From NCBI GenBank assembly GCA_947627245.1, contig CANQVH010000005.1:1-64000 (forward strand): a stretch of DNA of 64,000 nt, in the 5' to 3' direction. Below are positions 15,481-21,945 of this stretch, piece after piece. The stretch comes from an uncultured Lachnospiraceae bacterium. Its GTDB lineage: Bacteria > Bacillota > Clostridia > Lachnospirales > Lachnospiraceae. Within the stretch, counting starts at the first letter, position 1. Every line of letters starts with the position of its first letter. Under the pieces are notes generated by a model. It made no database searches. It saw only the letters and a program-made list of their open reading frames with translations, and was not told the origin of the DNA. The position numbers were made by a program, and so were the translations under genes.

Positions 15481-17625
15481 ATGGATATTATAAAGACACT
15501 CGCACAGGAACTGGAGATCAAGCCGTGGCAGGCGCAGGCTGCGGTGGAGCTGATCGACGACGGGAACACGGTTCCGTTCATCTCGCGTTACCGCAAGGAG
15601 GCGACCGGCTCCCTGAACGATGAGGTGCTGCGCAGACTGCTTGAACGGCTGAATTACCTGCGCAGTCTGGAGGAAAAGAAGCAGCAGGTGCTTGCGACGA
15701 TCGAGGAACAGGGACTTTTGACGGATGAGCTGCGCGCGCAGATCGAAGCGGCGCAGACGCTCGTGGTCGTGGAGGATCTGTACCGTCCGTACCGGCCGAA
15801 GCGCAGGACGCGGGCGACGGTCGCGAAGGAGAAAGGGCTGGAGCCGCTTGCAGGTCTGATCCGGCTGCAGATGACGAAGAACCCGCTTGAGAAAGAGGCG
15901 GAGGCGTTTCTGTCCGAGGAGAAGGAAGTCCTGACCGTAGAGGACGCGATCGCCGGAGCGAAGGACATTCTGGCGGAGGCAATCTCGGACGAGGCGGATT
16001 ACCGCATCCGGATCCGCAGCATGACGGAGAAGGACGGTCTGCTGGTGTCCTCGGCGAAGGAGGAGGGCGCAGAGTCGGTCTACGAGATGTATTACAATTA
16101 TACGGAGCCCGTGCCGAAGGCGGCGGGACATCGTATTTTGGCGCTCAACCGCGGCGAGAAGGAGAAAATCCTGAACGTGAAGATCGAGGCGCCGCAGGAG
16201 CAGATCCTGCACTATCTCGAGAAGCAGGTCATCACGCGCGACAACGCGTACACGACGCCGGTGCTTCGCGAGGTCGTGGAGGACAGCTACAAGCGCCTGA
16301 TCGCGCCGGCGATCGAGCGGGAGATCCGCACCGCGCTGACGGAGAAGGCGGAGGACGGAGCGATCTCGGTGTTCGGCAAAAATCTGGAGCAACTGCTGAT
16401 GCAGCCGCCGATCGCGGATCAGGTCGTGCTTGGCTGGGATCCGGCGTTTCGCACCGGCTGTAAGCTCGCGGTGGTCGACGCGACGGGCAAGGTGCTCGAT
16501 ACGACGGTCGTCTATCCGACCGCGCCGACGACGGAGGCGAAGATCCGCGCGGCGAAGGACACCGTGAAGAAGCTGATCGCCAAGTACGGCGTGACATTGA
16601 TCTCGCTCGGCAACGGCACGGCCTCGCGCGAATCGGAGCAGGTGATCGTGGAGATCCTGAAGGAGATCCCGCAGAAGGTCGCCTATGTGATCACGAATGA
16701 GGCGGGCGCTTCCGTGTACTCGGCGAGCAAGCTCGCGACGGAGGAATTTCCGAATTTTGATGTGGGACAGCGCAGCGCGGCGTCGATCGCGCGGCGTGTG
16801 CAGGATCCGCTGGCGGAGCTGGTAAAGATCGATCCGAAGTCGATCGGCGTCGGGCAATACCAGCACGATATGAACCAGAAGAAGCTCGGCGAGGCGTTGG
16901 ACGGCGTCGTCGAGGACAGCGTGAACCGCGTCGGCGTGGATCTGAACACGGCTTCCGTGCCGCTGATGGAGCACATTTCCGGCGTGTCGAAGGTGATCGC
17001 GAAAAATATCGTGGCCTACCGTGAATCGAACGGCCGCTTCCACAGCCGCAGGGAACTTCTGAAGGTGCCGAAGCTCGGGCCGAAGGCGTTCGAGCAATGC
17101 GCCGGTTTCCTGCGCATCACAGGCGGCGACGATCCGCTTGACGCGACGAGCATCCATCCGGAGAGCTACGAGGCGGCCGGGAAGTTGATCGAGGAGCTTG
17201 GAATCGCGGAGGATTTCGCGGCCGGTCACGGGGTGAAGAATATAAAGGTCGGCGATTACGCGAAGATGGCAGAAAAGCTCGGAATCGGCGAGCCGACGCT
17301 GCGCGACATCGTGCAGGAGCTGAACAAGCCGGGACGCGATCCGCGCGACGGGATGCCGCAGCCGATCCTGCGCACGGACGTCCTCGAGATGAAGGATCTG
17401 AAGGAGGGCATGATCCTCAAGGGCACGGTGCGCAACGTCATCGATTTCGGCGCGTTCGTCGACATCGGCGTGCATCAGGACGGCCTCGTGCATATCTCGC
17501 AGCTTTCAAGCAAAAAGTTTGTGAAGCATCCGCTTGAGGTCGTGAGCGTCGGGGACGTCGTCGAGGTCAAGGTGCTGGGCGTCGATCTGCAGAAGAAGCG
17601 GATTTCGCTGACAATGAAACTGTGA
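15481..17625 (+). CDS. tex: Tex family RNA-binding/transcription accessory protein
   Basis: 714 aa, full family length. Domain order is normal: N-terminal helical region (LEIKPWQAQAAVELIDDGNTVPFISRYRKE), YqgF/RNase H-like domain (about 325-450: LGWDPAFRTGCKLAVVD, SLGNGTASRESEQ), helix-hairpin-helix region (SGVSKVIAKNIVAYRESNGRF, LLKVPKLGPKAFEQCAGFL), and a C-terminal S1 domain (LKGTVRNVIDFGAFVDIGVHQDGLVHISQL). Tex binds nucleic acids and is linked to transcription in other bacteria; its precise job is not settled. Start at 15481 has AGGAGAG about 10 bp upstream. Confidence 0.95.
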   Translation: MDIIKTLAQELEIKPWQAQAAVELIDDGNTVPFISRYRKEATGSLNDEVLRRLLERLNYLRSLEEKKQQVLATIEEQGLLTDELRAQIEAAQTLVVVEDLYRPYRPKRRTRATVAKEKGLEPLAGLIRLQMTKNPLEKEAEAFLSEEKEVLTVEDAIAGAKDILAEAISDEADYRIRIRSMTEKDGLLVSSAKEEGAESVYEMYYNYTEPVPKAAGHRILALNRGEKEKILNVKIEAPQEQILHYLEKQVITRDNAYTTPVLREVVEDSYKRLIAPAIEREIRTALTEKAEDGAISVFGKNLEQLLMQPPIADQVVLGWDPAFRTGCKLAVVDATGKVLDTTVVYPTAPTTEAKIRAAKDTVKKLIAKYGVTLISLGNGTASRESEQVIVEILKEIPQKVAYVITNEAGASVYSASKLATEEFPNFDVGQRSAASIARRVQDPLAELVKIDPKSIGVGQYQHDMNQKKLGEALDGVVEDSVNRVGVDLNTASVPLMEHISGVSKVIAKNIVAYRESNGRFHSRRELLKVPKLGPKAFEQCAGFLRITGGDDPLDATSIHPESYEAAGKLIEELGIAEDFAAGHGVKNIKVGDYAKMAEKLGIGEPTLRDIVQELNKPGRDPRDGMPQPILRTDVLEMKDLKEGMILKGTVRNVIDFGAFVDIGVHQDGLVHISQLSSKKFVKHPLEVVSVGDVVEVKVLGVDLQKKRISLTMKL

Positions 17626-17672
17626 GCACTGCACGGGCTGTAAAAAAGAGGAAAGCAGAGGAGTGAGAGAGA

Positions 17673-18593
17673 ATGAAGAAACCGGTACTGGTCGTGATGG
17701 CCGCGGGAATGGGGAGCCGCTACGGCGGTTTGAAGCAGATCGACCCGATTGACAGGGAAGGTCACATCATCATGGACTTTTCCGTCTATGACGCGGTGAA
17801 GGCCGGATTTGAGAAGGTCGTGTTTATCATAAAGAGAGAGAACGAGGCCGATTTTCGCTCGGCGATCGGGGACAGATTGAGCAGACAGATCGAGGTGGCC
17901 TATGTGTTTCAGGATTTGCACAATCTTCCGGAGGGTTACGCGGTGCCGGAGGGCAGGGTGAAGCCGTGGGGGACGGGACATGCGGTACTAAGCTGCATAA
18001 ATGAGGTCGACGGATCGATGGCGGTCATCAACGCGGATGATTATTACGGGAGCCATGCGTTTGCGATGGCGTATGATTTCCTGACGAAGACAGAGGACGA
18101 ACCGAGTAAATATCATTATATGATGGTGGGCTATCAGATCGAGAATACGCTGACCGAGAACGGCCACGTGGCGCGTGGTGTGTGCGTGACGGATGCGGAC
18201 GGCTATCTGGTGCGCGTGGACGAGCGTACGCACATCGAAAAGCGCGGGGACGGCGCGGCCTACACGGAGGACAACGGCGCGACGTGGACACAGATCCCGG
18301 CGCGAAGCACGGTGTCGATGAACATGTGGGGATTTTCGGCGAGCATTTTGAGCGAGCTGAAAAGCAGATTTACGAGATTTCTGGACGAAAATCTGAAGAA
18401 GGATCCTTTAAAGTGCGAATATTTTCTGCCGTTTGTGGTCTGTGAGCTGCTCGAGGAGGGCAGAGCGGACGTGAAGGTCATGCAGTCCTTGGATCGCTGG
18501 CACGGCGTCACCTACAAGGAAGACAAGCCGGTCGTGATGGCGGCGATCCAAAAGCTGAAGGACGAAGGGGCGTATCCGCAGAGATTGTGGTAA
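17673..18593 (+). CDS. Sugar-phosphate nucleotidyltransferase family protein
   Basis: 306 aa, GT-A/Rossmann-like nucleotidyltransferase. The N-terminal motif VMAAGMGSRYGGLKQIDPI is the pyrophosphorylase GxGxR-type loop; GTGHAVLSC and VINADDYYG give the base-binding and metal Asp regions. It lies 47 bp after tex, with GAGTGAGAGAG before the ATG, and just upstream of 6S RNA and galE. A UDP-sugar role next to galE is possible, but the middle (ENGHVARGVCV, EKRGDGAAYTEDNGATW) differs from GalU, so the substrate is left open. Confidence 0.8.
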   Translation: MKKPVLVVMAAGMGSRYGGLKQIDPIDREGHIIMDFSVYDAVKAGFEKVVFIIKRENEADFRSAIGDRLSRQIEVAYVFQDLHNLPEGYAVPEGRVKPWGTGHAVLSCINEVDGSMAVINADDYYGSHAFAMAYDFLTKTEDEPSKYHYMMVGYQIENTLTENGHVARGVCVTDADGYLVRVDERTHIEKRGDGAAYTEDNGATWTQIPARSTVSMNMWGFSASILSELKSRFTRFLDENLKKDPLKCEYFLPFVVCELLEEGRADVKVMQSLDRWHGVTYKEDKPVVMAAIQKLKDEGAYPQRLW

Positions 18594-18623
18594 AAGAATG
18601 GTAAAATTTGCTTGAAAAATCAG

Positions 18624-18652
18624 TTGATTATTGAAGCATACTAAGGTATACT
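18624..18652 (+). promoter_or_regulatory. Promoter of the 6S RNA
   Basis: TTGATT (18624-18629), 17-bp spacer, TATACT (18647-18652). The next likely start of transcription is at about 18659. Confidence 0.7.
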
Positions 18653-18658
18653 GTTTAC

Positions 18659-18850
18659 AAGAACTGCAAGTGCGTTCCTGGGGTGTACGAGAGTCCTAGT
18701 ATTTTGAACCTACATTTACTTTTATGGGATTCCTATATCGCACAGCTTATGTCAGGCCTCCGTTTGCAGTGGAAGACAGACACCTGTGTTGCGGTTACCC
18801 ACCTAGCTTTGCTAGGAGTCAAAATTTAGGATACGGCATTCTGGGTCATA
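18659..18850 (+). ncRNA. ssrS: Probable 6S RNA
   Basis: About 190 nt between a strong promoter and a terminator hairpin, with no convincing reading frame. It has sequence blocks that I recognise from clostridial 6S RNA: a TTCCTGGGGTGTACGAGAGTC 5' arm, TTTGAACCTACATTT with TATGGGATTCCTAT in the bubble region, GCGGTTACCCACCTAG-CTTTG-CTAGGAGTCAAAATTTAGG on the 3' side, and a 3' arm (GGATACGGCATT) that can pair imperfectly with the 5' AGTGCGTTCC. 6S RNA mimics an open promoter and holds housekeeping RNA polymerase in stationary phase. Ends are approximate. Confidence 0.7.
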
Positions 18851-18855
18851 TAATA

Positions 18856-18888
18856 GGCGGAACACCGGGTGGTTGTTCCGCCCGTTTT
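18856..18888 (+). terminator. Terminator between 6S RNA and galE
   Basis: GGCGGAACA (18856-18864) pairs perfectly with TGTTCCGCC (18874-18882), then CGTTTT. The short T run and the galE ribosome site right behind suggest partial read-through into galE, for which no other promoter is seen. Confidence 0.7.
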
Positions 18889-18905
18889 AAAGAGGAGGAT
18901 ATCTT

Positions 18906-19922
18906 ATGGCAGTATTGGTTACCGGCGGCGCCGGATACATAGGAAGCCACACCTGCGTGGAGCTCCTTGAGAGCGGTTATGAGGTCGTCGTGATGGACAA
19001 CCTCTACAACTCCAACGAGAAGGCGCTGGAGCGCGTGGAGCAGATCACCGGCAGGAAGGTGAAGTTCTACAACGTCGACATGCTGGATAAGGAAGCGGTG
19101 AACAGGATCTTCGCGCAGGAAAAGATCGACTCGGTGATTCATTTCGCGGGCTACAAGGCCGTGGGCGAGTCCGTGCGCAAGCCGCTTGAGTATTACCACA
19201 ACAACATCACGGGCACGCTGAATCTCTGCGACGTCATGCGCAGCCACGGCGTGAAGAAGATCATCTTCAGCTCCTCGGCGACCGTGTATGGAGATCCGGC
19301 GTTCGTGCCGATCACGGAGGACTGCCCGAAGGGTCAGATCACGAACCCGTACGGGCAGACGAAGGCGATGCTCGAGCAGATCCTGACGGATCTGCATGTG
19401 TCGGATCCGGAGTGGAGCGTGGTGCTTCTGCGCTATTTCAATCCGATCGGCGCGCACAAGGCCGGTATCATCGGCGAGGATCCGAAGGGTATCCCAAACA
19501 ACCTCGTGCCCTACATCGCGCAGGTAGCGGTCGGCAAGCTTGAGAAGCTCGGCGTGTTCGGGAACGACTACGATACGCCGGACGGCACGGGTGTTCGTGA
19601 CTACATCCATGTCGTGGATCTCGCGAAGGGCCACGTCAAGGCGATGAAGAAGTTCGACGACGAGCCGCAGGTGCGCATCTACAACCTCGGCACGGGCAAG
19701 GGCTACAGCGTGCTGCAGGTGCTTCATGCGTTCGAGAAGGCTTGCGGGAAGACGCTCCCGTACGAGATCAAGCCGCGCCGCGCGGGCGACATCGCGCAGT
19801 GCTACGCGGATCCGTCGAAGGCGAAGGCGGAGCTCGGCTGGGAGGCGCAGTACGGCATCGAGGAAATGTGCGAGGACTCGTGGAGATGGCAGTCGATGAA
19901 TCCGAACGGATATAACGATTGA
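18906..19922 (+). CDS. galE: UDP-glucose 4-epimerase
   Basis: 338 aa, extended SDR. Interconverts UDP-glucose and UDP-galactose, for galactose use and for surface glycans such as those of the locus starting at 21.9 kb. Seen: NAD-binding VTGGAGYIGSHTCVELLESGYEVVVMDN at the N-terminus, SSSATVYGDP with the catalytic Ser/Thr, NPYGQTK holding the YxxxK pair, and RYFNPIGAHKAGIIGEDP. GAGGAGG precedes the start. It sits directly behind the 6S RNA terminator and ahead of its own terminator. Confidence 0.97.
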   Translation: MAVLVTGGAGYIGSHTCVELLESGYEVVVMDNLYNSNEKALERVEQITGRKVKFYNVDMLDKEAVNRIFAQEKIDSVIHFAGYKAVGESVRKPLEYYHNNITGTLNLCDVMRSHGVKKIIFSSSATVYGDPAFVPITEDCPKGQITNPYGQTKAMLEQILTDLHVSDPEWSVVLLRYFNPIGAHKAGIIGEDPKGIPNNLVPYIAQVAVGKLEKLGVFGNDYDTPDGTGVRDYIHVVDLAKGHVKAMKKFDDEPQVRIYNLGTGKGYSVLQVLHAFEKACGKTLPYEIKPRRAGDIAQCYADPSKAKAELGWEAQYGIEEMCEDSWRWQSMNPNGYND

Positions 19923-19933
19923 TCAAGAAAGAA

Positions 19934-19982
19934 TGCGCTTCAGGGCCGCTGTGCATTTTCTGCGGATGAAGCGCACTTTTTA
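19934..19982 (+). terminator. Terminator of galE
   Basis: TGCGCTTCA (19934-19942) pairs with TGAAGCGCA (19967-19975), 24-base loop with an inner GCCGC/GCGG-like helix, then CTTTTTAT. Confidence 0.8.
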
Positions 19983-20067
19983 TAAAAAAGGTCTGGACGA
20001 ATCTGCTATTTTATGAGAGAATGAGTAGAAATTAAGTAACAAAATACATACTGAAAGGAGTAATACA

Positions 20068-20760
20068 ATGATTTATTCACGCGAAGTAGAAGAGATGTGC
20101 CCGGTCGCTCAGGGCGTTCATCATGGCGCTGCTCCGATCCCGGAAGAGGCAAAATGGGTACAGGCAAAGGAAGTCAAGGATATTTCCGGCTTCACGCACG
20201 GCATCGGCTGGTGCGCACCGCAGCAGGGCGCATGTAAGCTCAGCCTGAATGTGAAGGACGGTATCATTCAGGAAGCGCTCGTTGAGACGATCGGCTGCTC
20301 CGGCATGACTCACTCCGCAGCGATGGCGGCTGAGATCCTTCCGGGTCTGACCGTACTGGAAGCGCTGAATACCGACCTCGTTTGCGACGCGATCAACACC
20401 GCGATGAGAGAGCTGTTCCTGCAGATCGCTTACGGCCGCAGCCAGTCCGCATTCTCTGAGGATGGACTTGCAGTAGGCGCAGGCCTTGAGGATCTCGGCA
20501 AGGGTCTCCGCTCTCAGGTGGGTACGATGTACGGCACGCTCAAGAAGGGTCCGCGTTATCTGGAGATGGCCGAGGGCTACGTCACGGGCATCGCTCTCGA
20601 CGCAGACGATCAGATCATCGGCTACCAGTTCGTAAGCCTCGGAAAGATGACCGACTTCATCAAGAAGGGTGACGATCCGAACACCGCATGGGAAAAGGCG
20701 AAGGGCCAGTATGGCCGCGTTGCCGATGCAGTCAAGATCATAGATCCGAGAAAAGAGTGA
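20068..20760 (+). CDS. NifU/IscU-like Fe-S cluster scaffold family protein
   Basis: 230 aa. It resembles proteins filed as iron-sulfur cluster assembly scaffold (COG0822-like) in clostridia: the Cys residues in GWCAPQQGACKL, IGCSGMTHSAAMAAEI and DLVCDAINTAM lie at spacings like those of the IscU cluster ligands. The N- and C-terminal extensions (MIYSREVEEMCPVAQGVHHG at the front) are longer than in IscU of about 130 aa. It is always read with the following GGGtGRT gene here: 17-bp gap, shared message, common terminator. It is not next to iscS or the suf genes, so a special client is likely. Function is not established. Confidence 0.75.
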   Translation: MIYSREVEEMCPVAQGVHHGAAPIPEEAKWVQAKEVKDISGFTHGIGWCAPQQGACKLSLNVKDGIIQEALVETIGCSGMTHSAAMAAEILPGLTVLEALNTDLVCDAINTAMRELFLQIAYGRSQSAFSEDGLAVGAGLEDLGKGLRSQVGTMYGTLKKGPRYLEMAEGYVTGIALDADDQIIGYQFVSLGKMTDFIKKGDDPNTAWEKAKGQYGRVADAVKIIDPRKE

Positions 20761-20777
20761 GAGGGAGGTAAGGAAGA

Positions 20778-21788
20778 ATGGCTTTATTTGAATCATATGA
20801 GAGAAGAATCGACCAGATCAACGCTGTCCTGAACAGCTACGGCATCGCTTCCATCGAAGAAGCAGAGAAGATCACCAAGGACGCAGGTCTTGACGTTTAC
20901 AACCAGATCAAGGGCATTCAGCCGATCTGCTTTGAGAATGCATGCTGGGCTTACACGGTAGGTGCGGCAATCGCGATCAAGAAAAACTGCCGCAAGGCCG
21001 CTGACGCCGCCGCAGCGATCGGCGAGGGCCTTCAGGCTTTCTGTATCCCGGGCTCCGTTGCCGACACCCGTAAGGTAGGTCTCGGCCACGGCAACCTCGG
21101 CAAGATGCTCCTCGAGGAAGAGACGGAGTGCTTTGCGTTCCTCGCAGGCCATGAGTCCTTCGCAGCCGCTGAGGGCGCGATCGGCATCGCGGAGAAAGCG
21201 AACAAGGTTCGCCAGAAACCGCTGCGCGTCATCCTGAATGGTCTCGGCAAGGACGCGGCGCAGATCATTTCCCGTATCAACGGCTTTACCTTCGTAGAGA
21301 CCGAGTACGATCCGTACAAGAACGAGGTCAAGGAGATCTCCCGCAAGTCCTATTCTGAGGGTCTGCGCGCGAAGGTCAACTGCTACGGCGCGAACAGCGT
21401 GCCGGAGGGCGTTGCGATCATGTGGAAGGAGAACGTGGACGTTTCCATCACTGGCAACTCCACGAACCCGACCCGTTTCCAGCATCCGGTGGCAGGCACC
21501 TACAAGAAGGAGCGCACCGAGGCAGGCAAGAAGTACTTCTCCGTGGCGTCCGGCGGCGGCACAGGCCGTACGCTTCATCCGGACAACATGGCGGCAGGCC
21601 CGGCTTCTTACGGCATGACCGATACGCTTGGCCGTATGCACTCCGATGCACAGTTCGCAGGTTCGTCCTCCGTTCCGGCTCACGTTGAGATGATGGGTCT
21701 GATCGGCGCGGGCAACAACCCGATGGTCGGCATGACCGTTGCGGTGGCTGTTTCCGTGCAGGAAGCGGCGGACGCAGGGAAGTTTTAA
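20778..21788 (+). CDS. GGGtGRT family protein
   Basis: 336 aa. Recognised by the signature SVASGGGTGRTLHPDNMAAGPASYGMTDTLGRMHSD near the C-terminus, after which the family is named. Other conserved-looking stretches are CWAYTVGAAIAIKKNC, CIPGSVADTRKVGLGHGNLGKMLLEEETECFAFLAGHESFAAAEGAIG and RVILNGLGKDAAQIISRINGFT. No catalytic fold can be assigned. No signal peptide or membrane segment. GAGGGAGGTAAGGA is a strong ribosome site, and the codon use (biased toward GTC/CGT/AAG) suggests high expression. Function unknown; pairing with the Fe-S scaffold-like gene suggests a cofactor or redox role. Confidence 0.9.
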   Translation: MALFESYERRIDQINAVLNSYGIASIEEAEKITKDAGLDVYNQIKGIQPICFENACWAYTVGAAIAIKKNCRKAADAAAAIGEGLQAFCIPGSVADTRKVGLGHGNLGKMLLEEETECFAFLAGHESFAAAEGAIGIAEKANKVRQKPLRVILNGLGKDAAQIISRINGFTFVETEYDPYKNEVKEISRKSYSEGLRAKVNCYGANSVPEGVAIMWKENVDVSITGNSTNPTRFQHPVAGTYKKERTEAGKKYFSVASGGGTGRTLHPDNMAAGPASYGMTDTLGRMHSDAQFAGSSSVPAHVEMMGLIGAGNNPMVGMTVAVAVSVQEAADAGKF

Positions 21789-21823
21789 GCAGATCAGATC
21801 GGGTACAAATTAAGAATCCAGAG

Positions 21824-21855
21824 AATACCGCAACTGCAAGGGTTGCGGTATTTTT
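21824..21855 (+). terminator. Terminator of the NifU-like/GGGtGRT operon
   Basis: AATACCGCAAC (21824-21834) pairs with GTTGCGGTATT (21842-21852), 7-base loop, T run to 21855. Confidence 0.85.
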
Positions 21856-21877
21856 CTGCCTTAAAATCCGGAAAGGT

Positions 21878-21906
21878 TTTACAACGGCCTTATCTTATGC
21901 TAAAAT
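21878..21906 (+). promoter_or_regulatory. Promoter at the head of the polysaccharide locus
   Basis: TTTACA (21878-21883), 17-bp spacer, TAAAAT (21901-21906), 39 bp before the first gene of the locus. Confidence 0.7.
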
Positions 21907-21945
21907 AATCAGGAAATAAAAGGAACCATGCGGAAGTGAGGCGCT

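Noticed and set aside
15409-17493. 694-codon open frame antisense to tex
   Set aside because: Same reason: codon-bias shadow with no ribosome site or recognisable motif.
18724-18942. 72-codon frame upstream of galE
   Set aside because: It lies within the probable 6S RNA and runs into galE in another frame; no ribosome site.
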